Assembly: GCA_963691655.1 (NCBI GenBank)
Contig: OY829326.1
Location: forward strand, 148,074,998-148,138,997
Reading direction: 5' to 3'
DNA: 64,000 nucleotides
Source: Toxonevra muliebris
Taxonomy: Eukaryota; Arthropoda; Insecta; Diptera; Pallopteridae
This document shows positions 37,102-49,410 of this stretch, in pieces (position 1 is the stretch's first letter; the number at the start of each line of letters is the position of its first letter). The position numbers were made by a program, and so were the translations under genes. The notes below the pieces were generated by a model. It did no database searches. It had not been told where the DNA came from and saw only the letters and a list, made by a program, of their open reading frames with translations.

Positions 37102-38280
37102 ATGGGCGGAGAGAGCAGTTCCACTCGAAAATTCCATTCAGTTTTTTTTACTGATGGCTCTAAATTGGACGACGGACATTTAATGAGAATTAGTTCGGAT
37201 TGGAAAATAGTCTGGACATTCAAATATCTTTTCGCCTTCCGGATCACTGTAACATGTTTCAGGTATCGGGGATTAAAAAAGTACCTGAAGTGCAGTGAAT
37301 TATCATCAAGTGATATTTACATCTTCACTGATAGTATTAGGGGAAATTGTAAAGCCAGTAAGCTGGAAAAGCTAGGCACAAAATTTCCAACTCCTCACGA
37401 GCCCCAAGACCAAGGTTTGTCCCTGTCAACCTGAAAACTGAACATACTTATAAAGCCATAGCTAACAATAGGTGGAAAGAAACGTGCACGTGTTTGCACA
37501 TTAAACTAATACTAGTCGGTAAGGCCCCAGTAACTGGGGCTCTCTTTATGAAAAAACAAATATCAAAAGAGAATCAAACTACTCGTTTGTGTTTGTTTTG
37601 TTATTTGTGTATACAGATAATTCGTTAGATAATTCTGAGAAATGCCGTTACTCATGCCTTCTCTCTCTCTCTCATTTGTTATTTACTCCCGCTTAAGCAA
37701 TGATTATTACAACGACGAATGCAATGCTTTGTTCAATGAGTGAATTTTAAAGAACTTCCGACGCTAATATTTTGGAATTGGCTAAACCGATTTTAAATCT
37801 GATGATACTGCAGCACTTCTGGATCTTCTGGAATAAAATTGTAGTTACATTAATAAATGTATAGATGTTTATTCTACAATCGGAGGAGTCAAATACTTTT
37901 GCTTCCTTAAATAGATCTTTTATCAGCAACATTGCGATAATAATCCCTGGGCATTGTCTGATTTTTAGACATGCCAGTAGATTAGGACTGCTCGCAAGCG
38001 TTTTCTACAGAAGTAGCCTCAATGAGGAGGAAGACGAAACTATTTTCTACATTTTTTGTAGTTATCTAGCGCTTGCCACACGTAGACTAGCATCTTTCGG
38101 TCAATTTTTTTTTCTCGAACCTGCTGGCATCGGCGATTTTTAAGTTCAATGGACCATAAAGGTTTAATAAAGGCTATGGTAACTGTGAAATAGCCTACGT
38201 GGTATTACAACCGGTCTCATTGACCTAAGAATGCCTTATTATAGAACAGACACTCTAACCTAATCTTGTCTGATCTAGTT
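37102..38280 (+). pseudogene. LINE ORF2 relic: RNase H and C-terminal zinc-knuckle region
   Basis: The upstream piece holds FFTDGSKLDDG (first RNase H Asp, about 37145-37180) and SDIYIFTDSIRG (third carboxylate, about 37307-37344). It then continues in another frame with TYKAIANNRWKETC (about 37450-37490), the stretch expected after RNase H. A gap of about 300 bases follows. The end piece reads GHCLIFRHASRLGL and EEEDETIFYIFCSYLALATR (37950-38090), the zinc-knuckle region in which the CysCys pair and one His are lost. After the stop, a 3' UTR-like segment runs to TCTAACCTAATCTTGTC. This is a Loa/I-type non-LTR retrotransposon, 5'-truncated and corrupted. Reverse transcriptase is absent. Confidence 0.75.
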
Positions 38281-38289
38281 TTTATATCT

Positions 38290-41177
38290 GTTTATATGCC
38301 ATACAATTCTTCTAATTTTGAAGTTGAATTGCTTCAAATACTTCGGAGTACTTCGGAGAGAAGATTTTTATTTCTGACTCTATCGGATATTTTCAATATT
38401 AAGGCATTTCTTTAATTTAGAAAAGTAAGCCAATGCCTTAACTGAAAGGTACTGCCGTTATAGACGTTGAATGAAAACCAAACCATTTGAACACTATGTC
38501 ATCAGACAATTGCGTATATTATTAATTGAAAGATGCTTCTTCCTGTTGTGAATCAGATCATAACTTTAATTTGACTTTTACTAATTTTTACCTCTTTTTA
38601 ACCTCTTCAGGCAGTTTAGGCTAAAACTAAACTTAGTGTCCAATTTCAATTCATTAATCAGTTGTTTAATCTAATTGAACTTCATAGCAGTCGGCAAAAT
38701 AAGCTGAGCCCATAAAATAGTTATGGATTCTTCTCTTGTTTTTATCTTCCGTTTTAATTTGTATTTTTCAATACACCCTTTTGTTGATGCCTTCGTATCA
38801 TTTCATGTATGCGTTACACAAATAAATTCATTCACATAGATAAGAAAAAACTTTAAAACTTGAAAACCTCACCTTTTTCTTCAAAAATGAATGAAGTAGG
38901 AATGAAATTATTTTAAGTGAAATTGAGTGAAATTCTAACTCCGCTTCAAATGAAAAGAAAAAGTAATAAAATTTCACTTTATTTTACAACTGATTTCATT
39001 GATTGTTTGCGTGTAATGCAAACATTTCCATTTAACTAACTAACTTCATTGCTTCCGTCTTCATTAGAAATAACCAAAAATTATTGTCTTACATTATTGT
39101 AGTTGTTGCCGTCGTTGTCGTTTTATTTCCAAATGAAATTACCAACTAATTAAAGGCATTTGTAGCTTTTTCATTCAATTAATTATTTCAACTATCATCG
39201 CTGTCAATCTGTTAGTAATCAGCAGCAACAATCTGGCAAGAACAATACGACAACAACAACAGCAAACAAACGAACAATATTGTTGGTATACACGAAAGTA
39301 TTATTGCATAGCTATAGAATAGCTACTGTCACCGTCACTGCCACTGTTTCACTGTTACTTTTTGCTGCCTTTTGTTATTTTGTATGCTGTATGCTACTGT
39401 AAGCAGCGGATGAAGAGTGACTAGACACCATTGGGATTCTTGCTTGCTGCGATTGCCTGTGTGTCTGTATAAGTGTGAGTCCTCTCAACAAGCTCTAAGG
39501 TATTTATTTGTTTAGCTTAGCTCTCACAAATATCCCGATGCTTCGATGATAACAAAACCTTAAGAGTTTTATTATGATTATGGTACATGGATAATGCCAA
39601 TGCCATTATGTACCAACGGCGAACACTCTGTAGAGAGGTGCTGATAGTGGTCGGAAGTAAGGCATTTAAAGCCGCCGCATGATATACACTTAGATAGACA
39701 GACAGGTTTGCAGACAGCGAGACAGACAGCCGGACAGGCAGACAGATGGGTAATGCAAGATTTCGTTTTAGTAATCAGGATGTATTGGACAGGATGGATA
39801 TGTTTTTCTCTGCAGCTGTAATGTTGCAAATCCATTTTGAGTCAACAATCCTTTGCGGTAAGAGGAATAGTGTGAAATTTTATTACAACGGAAATTATAT
39901 TAATTAGTTGAATTAAATTATGGTCTACTTAGTTGAGTTTTTGTTAAAGAAAACAATGCCTCTTTGACAGTATGTTTGAGGTTGTTTAGACCTTGAACAA
40001 AAGTGGCAAAAAAAAGAGAAGAAAATGCAAGTAATAGTGAATTAATTCATCGGAAGTTGTAATTGACTTTATTGATTGAAATTGATAGTTGCGGAGATAC
40101 TGATTTGATCATCATTCTAACTCAGCCATTGAGTTAGATATAAAAATAAAAGTTTAATATATGAAAACATTCGAAAGGAAAATACTTTACAAGAGATGTG
40201 GTCTATTAAGCTTGAACGGAGTATATCATTTAGAATGACTACCAACACTGATATACTAAAACGTATAAAAATCGAAAGGGTTCGCTGTTTGCATCAAGCT
40301 AAGTTAATAAAAAGTATCAGCTGCTTCACAAAAGACTTCGAAGCGACCAAGAGCAATCATTGGTTGTAATGTCAAGTAAGTAAGTAATTTTTCAGTGATT
40401 GAGTTCTGATCCCCTCAAGTAAATAGTTTTATATTTCAGAAATTAAGCAAATTTCTAAGTCAGGATCTAACTTTTATACTTGCAAAGATTTTGCAAAAAT
40501 TTACAATATAAATTCCATATATGTAGAAAAATATGAATGCATTTTGACAGGAAATTAAGATTATGTATAAAAGACGAAAAAAGTGAAATTTTAACAGCTG
40601 TTCGCAAAAGCTGAAAACTCAGAAAACCTTGAAAATGTATTACCTATACCAATATTGATAGTTGAAATTTTTTTAAAGTACCTACATCACGTGAAAATTG
40701 TACTTTTTTGAGTCTGATTTTTCAAACATCAGGAGGTCAATGGTATTTGCCAATTTTCTTCAACATGTCGCATTCATTGTAAAATATTTAAAAAAAAATA
40801 TTTTCAGCTTTTTGATGTAAAAATATATGTGCATTAAAGTGCATCGAGCTCCATACCTTTTTTTACGATTATACACTTTGCACGAGAAACGTTTTCCATA
40901 GGCTACTTTTTTCCAAATAAAAGCTCCCAAATAACAGATACTCAAAAATTATTTCGGTCTGCATCAAAATATTTGAAAACTCTCAAATAAAAATCACTAG
41001 CAGATTTTAAAAAAGTTTTATGCGAAACCTAATCGTCAACAGAAAAATGTCAACTTTTAAAGATTTTCCCAAAACGATCTAGCTCACGATCGGTAATCGC
41101 TAGAGCCGAAATATTTTTGGGAAGAACCATAAAATAAGCTGAGAATTTTTAGGAAAGTACAATATCAAGTTTTTAAA
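38290..41177. other. Stretch without a supported gene
   Basis: It contains CAACAACAACAGCAAAC runs (39250-39270), ACTGTCACCGTCACTGCC repeats (39322-39356), and a GACA/CAGA microsatellite at 39691-39747. At about 40205-40300 a frame reads DILKRIKIERVRCL, vaguely like the C-terminal GHV-region of some LINE proteins, too short to call. Otherwise nothing was recognised. Confidence 0.4.
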
Positions 41178-41179
41178 TA

Positions 41180-41391
41180 TCGCTCATTTACTAAAAGACT
41201 GTCATAAGTCAAAAAACACGATTTTTGAGTTAATGATGCAGAATTATTCATTATGACACGCTTCATGTAGTGTAAAAATTTCATATTAATATCTTGTATA
41301 CTCTACGCGTGAGAATTATAAGATTTATTCTTTTTTCTGCAAAGTGGGAGTCAATTAAAAATAAAAACGCGTTTCTGCAAAATCGAGTCAA
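41180..41391 (-). mobile_element. Truncated MITE (same family as 45684-45920)
   Basis: It begins TCGCTCATTTACTAAAAGAC after a TA dinucleotide and follows the reverse complement of 45684-45920 through TCATATTAATATCTTGTATAC, AAAGTGGGAGTCAATT and ACGCGTTT. It then breaks off in a T-run and lacks the second inverted end. Confidence 0.85.
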
Positions 41392-44300
41392 ATTTTTTTT
41401 TTTTTAAATCACCCCTATATAAGCATTCCCTGTCTTATTACTACTATATATGTTTGCTTACTTTTTTTCAAATTGTTAACATTTTTAGAAGAATTTGATT
41501 ACAAAATTTTTTAGGCCATGATAACTCTGATTGTAGTGTCGTTGTGGCTAGGAAAATGGTAACAGTTCTTGATACTTCATGCACTCGATACTTTTACCCC
41601 GATACCGATATCGAAATCGAAAAAATTTCCATTTTGATTTGATCCCTAAATTAATGCAAACCAAAAGCTTTTTTCGGTGGTACACGAAGCTGAAGAGTGA
41701 GGAAAAGATAAAACTCCGTAAGGGACTCGATAAGCGAATGTACTTAATGAGTGTATTTTTAATTTGGTTTACTTCGTTCCGAAATGCATAAATTGAAAAC
41801 TTTTCAAATTTTTTTCCTCAAATGTGAAAAAATAAACAAAATGATTCCAAATTGTACTTAAAATGCTTTGGTAGTACTTAAAGTATAATAAAGGCCAAAA
41901 AAATCGAAAAAAGGTAAGGGTTATTTTTCTTTAACTGCTCGGAAGAGCGAAAGATTTCATGGTAATCGTAATAATAAAATATTATGTTTAAATTAATTAC
42001 AATTAATTCACAGAATTTATCTGAAAGTTGCAGAAATAATAAATTAATGAAAAAATTATGTTTGAGTCTATTAAAAATCCTTACCATTCAATTAAAAAAA
42101 AAAACAAACAACTCAATTCAAAAAATCCTTAATATTCAATAAATCCATTTATTGTTTAATAATATAATTTTTTTTTATTCATATATACGTGCATACATAC
42201 TTTCAAATGTAGAAATCCATTGCTATCTTATGTCAAGCTTTGCAAAAAACACATACAAATTTTCAGCTAAAGTTCAAAAATCAAAAATGAAAGAAAAAAA
42301 AAAAAACAACAACGAAGGAAAAAATTTGAGATTTTCGAAGCATAAAACTTCACCAACCAACAGGTAATTGAGTGGAAACGTGATCAGATTTCATTATTTA
42401 TTGTGCCCCTAATGGAATAAGTCTTCAACTTCAAATGCTGGTAGCGAAGAGAATGTGTGACAGAGAGAGAGAAAGAGAGAGGTAGAGGTGGACAAGTAAG
42501 GAAGGGGTAGAGGAGGAGCGGGGAGAGTGGGGGAAGGAGATGTTATGGAACATTGTAAAAATCCATACAAAAAATAAAGAGCATGAAAAAAAAGAAAAAA
42601 AAAAAATGAATGACAAAATATACCAAAGATGACAACAACAATAACAATAACAATGGTAAGGCAACTCTACCGGCGACAGCAAAGCAACAGCAGACAATTG
42701 CCATTGTCGTCAATACACGGGTAGTAGAACTGCTGTCGTTATAGTTGTTGTTGTGAAAACAATACACCATAAGAGAGTTTGAGCGGGAGTAAGAGCATGA
42801 GAACATCATCGATGCAGCAGTGGATAAATCCGTGAATATACATTCTCTACTGTCGCTTAATTCCTGTCGAATTGTGATTGAATTTCCGTTTTGTATTTTT
42901 GCTGCTACTGTATATGAATGTGTGTGTGCGCGTGAAAGTTGTATCTATGTGGATTATTTTTTTTTTGTTTTGTGTAATTTGGTATTTGTTTTGCACTTCG
43001 ATTTTTTCTACTTCTACCTCGTGGTATTTTTATGACTGGATTTCGTTGTTCACATTTTTATTTCCATTTTTTTATTTTATTTTTTCATTCAAGACCCGAG
43101 TGTGTGACAAATATACAAGTGCCTTAATTTGTGGATTTTGTACAAATCGTTTGGAAAAATTGCTAAAAGTAATTGTTATTTTTGTTGTTTGCGTCTTTTG
43201 AGTTCGTTTTACTTCAGCTGTTGAAATTTTTGTGGGTAGTGAAAGCGCTGGAAAAATTCTTGGTTCTGGCATTGACGTTTTTCTATTGAATTTTTTTGAA
43301 AAGTAATAAAAACTTGAAATGAGAAATTAAAGAAGTTTGTGCATTCAAATTTTTTATATTGCTTCAACACACAAAAAATAATCAATATAATTCAAGTTAT
43401 ATTTAAAACAAAAAAAAAAACAAAAAAACAAAAAATGGCAAGAAGCAGCAGCTAAATTAAACGCTTCAGTAACCTAGCAATATATTCATATATGTACACA
43501 AATGTATTGCAATATATTCTATATAGGCTCAGATAGGCCTCATAATAATGACAGCTGCAGCAGCATCTATTTGCGGCAATGCCCTCTAACTGTGCCCTGG
43601 TTGCTTTTGCTGCATTTTAGCCAAACGCTTGTTTGTTTCCTGCTCCACTCCCTGCCTCACTCACCTCAGCTATTCTACAGCTTCTCTTTAGCCTATGCTT
43701 TATGCTATGTTGCATTTTCATTTCACATATTGCCCTCGGAGTTGTTTCATATTTTGTTTGCCTGTTTGTTTGTTTGTAGGTACGTTTACGGTTACGGTTA
43801 CTTTTTTCCACTACGGTCGCTTTTTTACGTTTGTCTATTTTTTTGTTCGGGTTTTGTTTTTTTTTTTTCCTACGTGCCTCTTTTGTACGTTTTTAATTTT
43901 CCTGTTTTATTTCCGGTTTTACGATTCAGATCTCAACTTGATTGCATTGCTGCTGCTCTTGTTGTTGTTGTTGTTGTTGTTGTTGATGATGATGATGCCT
44001 GATGATTATGCTACTGACTATCTGCTTCTGTTGCAATTGCTGTTGATGCACTGTTGCTGATGTTCCAGCCTCTACTACTGTAGTGTTGATGAAGTGATAT
44101 TATTCACCTTTCTTTTTTTTCTGTATATTAAAATCTCATATCGTTTATACTTTCATCATCGTTTTCCAGGAGGCAACTTTAAATTTTTTGTTACCATTTT
44201 TTAGCTATAAATTTATTTTTTTTTGTTTTTTTTTTTCAACCCACATAAACCTTAACTCAAACTTCTATTAGCGCACAGAAATTTACATACTTTGAAATGC

Positions 44301-45109
44301 TCTAAACACTTTTTTGCTATTGTAAACATATTTGCTGATGTTGTTTTTGTTCTTTTTTTTTTGTGGTATGTTGTCTGCAACCGTTTAAGCAAACAAAATA
44401 AACTCTTCAAGATAAGCAAAGCAGCAAGCAAAATTTTTGTTTAGAGTAAGTATGAAAAGAAAGGAAATCAAAAAGAGGGAGAGAGGGAGAGAGAGAGAGA
44501 GGGAGATTGAGATTGGAAGAAAAAGAGAGCTTAGGAAAAGGCACGAAAGTTTATGCTTCTTTGTAAATATTTGCATAAAAAGGTCAGTAGCACCTTTCAA
44601 TGGAAGCTGATGTTTTGTTGTTGCTCTTTGTTGATTCTGTTACCTACCGTTGGTGCTGCAACATGTCATCGTTGTTGAGCTCAAGCATACCATATATACT
44701 TCCATACAAATACATGAAAGAATTTCCCTTTTTTTATTATTAGAAAGTTGAAGTGGCGACTTTATCTTAAATTCTTTCAGTTTACATACTTGTAACTTGT
44801 AACAATATTTTCTTATATTTACATAGTTTGAATTTTTTTTTTTTTGGAATCAAATACTTAGATGTTGATGAATATAATATAAACTTTTGTTGTTTGGGGC
44901 TGAGCCCGAATTCGATAATACAACATCGAGAAATTCTAAACGTTAGTACAAAAACTAACATTTTAAAGAAATTTTTCTCTAATATTTCAGTTTCATAATA
45001 ATTAACATTTTAAACTGATTTGTGCTAACTCTTGATCAGATTTTATATGACATAGGAACTTCTAAAAATTCTGAGTAGCAGCTTATAATGAACCTAATGG
45101 GAGAATTCA
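41392..45109. repeat. Simple-sequence and polypurine-rich stretch
   Basis: Polypurine tracts lie at 42461-42540 and 44453-44518 (GAGAGAGGGAGAGAG). TTG repeats (43959-43985) run into GAT repeats (43985-43997). T-rich tracts are frequent. Long frames at 43502-44002 (166 codons) and 43695-44060 overlap in T/G-rich DNA and encode only hydrophobic low-complexity text. No gene was recognised. Confidence 0.5.
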
Positions 45110-45475
45110 GTCAGTTGCGAATTCAACTATGTATGAATGTATCCGGTTTATTGATTACAAAAAAGCGTTCAAGTTTATTCATAGGCACTAAATTATATTT
45201 GTAATAAATGAAACTATAAGGGGTTCAAGTGCACTGTAGTATTACACAGTGGAATAACATCAAAATTGTTTAAAGTGATTGCTGTTTGCTTTCACTGCCT
45301 TTATTCTTCATTGTAATGGATATAGGCAGTTTCTGGAAGAAATCATGAAGGCTCCAAAATGACTAAACATGTTACTTAAATCACTATGATGATGACAAAT
45401 GCTTATACTATTTTACATTGGCATTGTAAAGGATTCTGTGAAAGCTAGTCACAAAAAAAAAAAAATTGTTGAAAC
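45110..45475 (+). pseudogene. RTE-type reverse transcriptase fragment
   Basis: In shifting frames the plus strand reads FIDYKKAFKFIHR (motif A; the catalytic Asp in IDY is retained, while the usual Asp of KAFD is Lys). It continues FKCTVVLHSGITSKLFKV, then PLFFIVMD (motif B region), and YDDDKCL where YADD is expected. The order and wording match RTE/BovB-like reverse transcriptases. At least three frame changes and stops are present. No endonuclease or C-terminal part was found nearby, so this is an isolated scrap. It is possibly the same family as the relic at 59.7-62.2 kb. Confidence 0.65.
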
Positions 45476-45683
45476 ATAAAAAAGCACCAATCTAGGGTTA
45501 AATGAGTCCTTGAAACTTCTAAAAGTGAAGTGCTTTAAAATGTGCCAGAAACTTGAACGAAAAATTTTGAAGAAGAACAGACTTACTCTTATATCAATAA
45601 CCAGATTTTATACTTTCTACTCGTTATTATTTAAACAAAATTTGATTTTGAACAAGATGCCCAGGATTCCGGTTAAATACATA

Positions 45684-45920
45684 TCGCTCATTTACTAAAA
45701 GACTGTCATAACTCAAAAAACGTGATTTTGCAGAAAACGCGTTTAAAGTTTTCAATTGACTCCCACTTTGCAGAAAAAATGTAATTCTCAGGCGCAGAGT
45801 ATACAAGATATTAATATGAAATTTTTACACAACATGAAGAGTGCTATAATGAATATTTCTACATCATTAACTCAAAAATCGTGTTTTTTGACTTATGACA
45901 GTCTTTTAGTAAATGAGCGA
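45684..45920. mobile_element. 237-bp MITE with about 48-bp inverted ends
   Basis: Both ends read TCGCTCATTTACTAAAAGAC and continue TGTCATAA(C/G)TCAAAAAACG with few differences. TA flanks each side (45682-45683, 45921-45922). The interior has no coding capacity. TA duplication and structure fit a Tc1/mariner-type MITE. A truncated relative is at 41180. Confidence 0.93.
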
Positions 45921-46090
45921 TATATATCCAGATACGTAGGAAGTAATTTGATGGAATTAGTTATACGTTTTTCAAGTCATCTGATAAAATATTTCGCAGT
46001 GCTCGTATTTATGTACGTACAATAGAGCGGGTCGAAAAGACCCACCACCTATTTGAAACCTTTTTTCCTTTTTTTGTTTTTACCACATTA

Positions 46091-46532
46091 TTATTATTAT
46101 TTGAAGGAAGGACGACTCGAAAGTCAGGCACTGCGACCTATAAGATCTTTTGTACCAAAGCCCCAAGAAAGAAAGAAAGAAAGGAAGGGAGAAAGAAAGA
46201 TAGATAAGAAACATACCCAAGCCGAGAATCGAACTCGGGTCTCCAGAAACAAGAGTCTGGCACTCTTCCACTAGACCACAGTGGCGATGGTAGGACCTAC
46301 AGTTTAACGCCGATTTCGAAAAGCTGTGTGGCAATTTTTTATCAGCTCGGTGGTCTTGCCATTACCAACCAAGGTGTGTACTTGTACACATTCTTATAAT
46401 TCTCATCCACTTCATATCGATAGTGAATATAAGAAGTTTATGAGAATTAACCACCAGACCAAGACGGGAATCGAACCCGCAACCTTCTGGATGAAAGTAT
46501 AGTGCACTATCCACTAGACTATCGAGGTCGTC
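46091..46532 (-). mobile_element. Two-headed tRNA-derived SINE with LINE-like tail
   Basis: A perfect 15-bp direct repeat, GTTTTTACCACATTA, flanks the unit (46076-46090 and 46533-46547), so both parts moved together. On the minus strand the first head (46532 downward) is tRNA-Glu-like: A-box TAGTCTAGTGGATAGTGC, anticodon-loop CTTTCATCCAGAAGG, B-box GGGTTCGATTCCC. Its body ends GGCGTTAAACTGTAGG near 46295. A second tRNA-like head follows at once: A-box TGGTCTAGTGGAAGAGTG (46261-46278) and B-box GAGTTCGATTCTC (46224-46236). Then come a CTTT-rich stretch, GATCTTATAGGTCGCAGTGC, and an AATAATAATA terminus. The tail matches the 3' end of the LINE at 49.4 kb. Both heads have promoter boxes; neither forms an intact tRNA. 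Confidence 0.9.
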
Positions 46533-46760
46533 GTTTTTACCACATTAAAACAGCCAAAATTAATTTTATTCATAACTTTGGTATTTGATGTTTATAAATG
46601 ATATATTGCTGTAAAGGACTCGGCAAGTGCTACATTTCTTTCTTAGATGTTTTTCGTCTCTAAAGTCATATTTTGTTAGTGAAGCCTGTTACTCGATGTT
46701 GTACCACCTAATTCAAATTAAAATAAAAAAGTATTTCGAAAATACAATACAGTGAGAGTA

Positions 46761-48221
46761 ACGTAAAGTGCCCTATCTTCGGACAACTAATGCCATCATT
46801 TTTTTTAATGAACTAAGCTACCGATAAAGTAAATTTTCAAAATAAAAACACTAATGGAACTAAAATATATCAATGCATACTTAATTTTCGAATATTTTTT
46901 CAACAGTATTATTTATAAATTAATTTAAAAGTGGTGTCACGCAAAGTGCTGAAAATGCCCTAAGTCCGGACACCAAAAACACTTTTTCCTTAGTCCGGAC
47001 ACTCAGTTGCCTAAGTCCGGACACTATGGTTTTTTACAGAAAATTACACTTTTTATTTAAAAATTTTTACTATAATCAATGATTTTTTGACAGACATTAA
47101 AAGAACAATTATAAAGTAATATTTCCGTAACCAAATAATGTACAATATTTAAAGATTGTTGTTTTAATCTTGCATGCATAGTTTGACCTACCTATTTGCT
47201 TGCTGTCTTTCAAATAAAACGAATTATTTAATTATATTTTGATTTAGACTATTTAGTTATAATATATAAAAAATAATAGTTATTTAAAAAAGAAAATCCA
47301 TTTGTTCATAAAAAGTCAAAAAATACTATAAATCCATTAAAAAAAAATAGCAATTATTTGAAAAAGAAAAACCACTTAGAAATTGAAAATTTGAATGAGC
47401 ATTTTTTAAGTATTTCCATCGTCCTCCATAATCAATTTTTCAAGAAAAATAAGCCATGAGATTCGGGTTCCCCGTATCAAAAAACCCTCAAATAGGTATC
47501 TAATATATAAATTACAAGAAGGCACATAAAAAAAATTGAAACGATTTTGGAAAAATTCTAAAAATTATCATCGTTTATCTTTTTCGCTTGATCTTTTTGG
47601 GTTTCCAAATTAAAAAAATAGCGAACAATTTATATGCAATTGCAGTTGAACAATTAACATGAACATATTTCTGAATAATTTTGGTTGATTTGCTAGTTGA
47701 AATAGTGAAAGACGTAGACAAATAGGAGTCCAGCACACTAACCAGCGACCACTTTACATATAAATACACATAATAATAAAACAGTGTCCGAACTTAGGGC
47801 AATGCTTGTTTTGCAGTTTCCCTAATTCCGGACACCATAATTTCTTATTTCAAATAAAAACAAAACATAAATATTAATTAGGTTATGCATTTTGTTATGG
47901 CTAATAAATAAATACTCTAGAAAAAAGTAAGATATTAACCATAAAAATTCCTCTTTATTTTATAAAACTAAAAAACTAAAAACACAAATTTAAGGATTTT
48001 ACCTTAAAAAAATCGTCAAATATGACTTTGCGCCATAAATTGTTTTCTCAAGCTAAGCACATAAAATAAAGTCTTTATGCGTTAATGGCGATTTAAACAC
48101 AAGAAATACCGCTACACACTGGAAAAAGTCGCAGGTTTCTTATGTATGTTGCCATAAAGATATTCGCTAAAATTTAAAGTGTCCGGACTTAGGAAGTGTC
48201 CGAAGATAGGGCACTTTACGT
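46761..48221. mobile_element. 1461-bp inverted-repeat element with subterminal CCTAAGTCCGGACAC repeats
   Basis: The ends are perfect 25-bp inverted repeats beginning ACGTAAAGTGCCCTATCTTC, flanked by TA (46759-46760, 48222-48223). The word CCTAAGTCCGGACAC or a close variant occurs at about 46955, 46988, 47009, 47785 (inverted), 47820 and 48179 (inverted). The last bases of each terminus (CTATCTTCGGACA) are a variant of it. No frame longer than 64 codons lies inside and none resembles a transposase, so the element is non-autonomous. TA duplication suggests the Tc1/mariner superfamily, although repeated subterminal sites are unusual there. Confidence 0.9.
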
Positions 48222-48493
48222 TATACCGTAAAAGTTTCAGACCAAAATTCAAAATACTACCGAAGTTATAGCACATAGCCTATAGCGCCTCATAATTACT
48301 GTAATTACGCTGTAAGTTGTTAAAACTTTAAAAGCGTTTTTCTCGAAACAACGTTTTTTTGATCGGAAAAAATTCTATCAAGCCCACTGAGCAGAAATGA
48401 CTCTGGCAGGTCTATTGCAGAATTGTTTATTTTTAATCATTACGAGAGTTACTACTTAAGTTTTGAGATAGAACAAGTAAAAACAAATATTTA

Positions 48494-49297
48494 TCATTGA
48501 AAATCACCCATCAATTCGATGTTTTGAGTGCTCAAAAAGGCTCTCTTTTGAGCCAATGTGTGCGAGCACGCATTGTCGTGGTAGAGAATGATTCGTCTTT
48601 GGCGTCTGGTTTTTCTTATTTCTCCGAACACTTCTGGCAAACAAATAGTGATGTACCATTCAGAATTGACTGTTCTATGTCGCTCAAGTGGCACGGTGGC
48701 AACATGACCAGTTTTTCCGAAAAAAAAAACAGGCGACCATTTGCTTCGGAGTGCTTTTGTTGGATTTGGCTTACTTTCGCAGACAAACCATACAGTCGAT
48801 TGTTGTTTAGTTTCGGGCTCATATGCATATATCCATGATTCGTCACCTGTTACGATCTTTTGAAGCAACGTGATTGTATTTTTTTTAACATTTTTTTGCA
48901 CCAATCGACACGAGCCTTTTTTAAGCGATTGTCAAATTATGCGGTATCCAACGCGAACAAATCTTTTTGGCGGCTGAATTGTCATGCAATATTGAATGTA
49001 TGCGAGTGGAATTAATGCCCAAGCATGCCTCAATCTTACGATAAGTCACATGCCGATTTTGCACACAGCATCGAAGTCTTCTGGCACAACAACCGATTTT
49101 GGACGACCTTCACGAAATTCGTCATGAAGCGAACTACGACCACGATCGAATTCCGAAAAACAGCGAAACACGGTGGCTTAGGATGGTGCTTTATCACCAA
49201 AAGTAGAAGAGAGTTGTTCGGTTGACTGTTGTTAAGTTAATCAACGTAGAAAATCATAAAAAATCATGGCACGAAAATTTTCACGATTTAAATCCAT
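48494..49297 (-). pseudogene. mariner transposase relic (DD34D family, third Asp lost)
   Basis: The minus-strand start at 49297 gives MDLNRENFRAMIFYDF, the expected N-terminus, followed by a stop. Later frames give EFREGRPKSVVVPEDFDAV and SRWIPHNLTIA (stop) KKARVDWCK. The last 136 codons are intact: the first catalytic Asp in VTGDESWIYAYEPE, then KTGHVATVPLE and RTVNSEWY, the second Asp in ILYHDNACSHT, and STQNIELM. The frame then ends abruptly, so the HPPYSPDLAP-type segment and third Asp are deleted. Several frameshifts and stops make it inactive. The wording is clearly mariner; subfamily is not asserted. Confidence 0.93.
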
Positions 49298-49410
49298 TTT
49301 TTGACCGAGATGAATTTTTTAAATCACTGTAAACAACACAAATAGCACTCGCATGACAAAACGTAAACGTTCTGAGTACTTTTACCATTAAAAACGTCAA
49401 AACTTACGAT

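Noticed and set aside
39578..39835. Cys-rich minus-strand frame (CPAVCLAVCKPVCLSKC)
   Set aside because: The cysteines come from the GACA/CAGA microsatellite at 39691-39747 read in reverse.
40205..40375. LINE C-terminal fragment (DILKRIKIERVRCL)
   Set aside because: The match is too short and lacks the GHV-type continuation; it could be chance.
43502..44060. Open frames of 166 and 121 codons
   Set aside because: They overlap in different frames in T/G-rich simple sequence and encode low-complexity hydrophobic text (including runs from TTG and GAT repeats).
46224..46532. Functional tRNA genes
   Set aside because: A and B boxes are present, but acceptor-stem pairing is poor and both lie inside one target-duplicated SINE.
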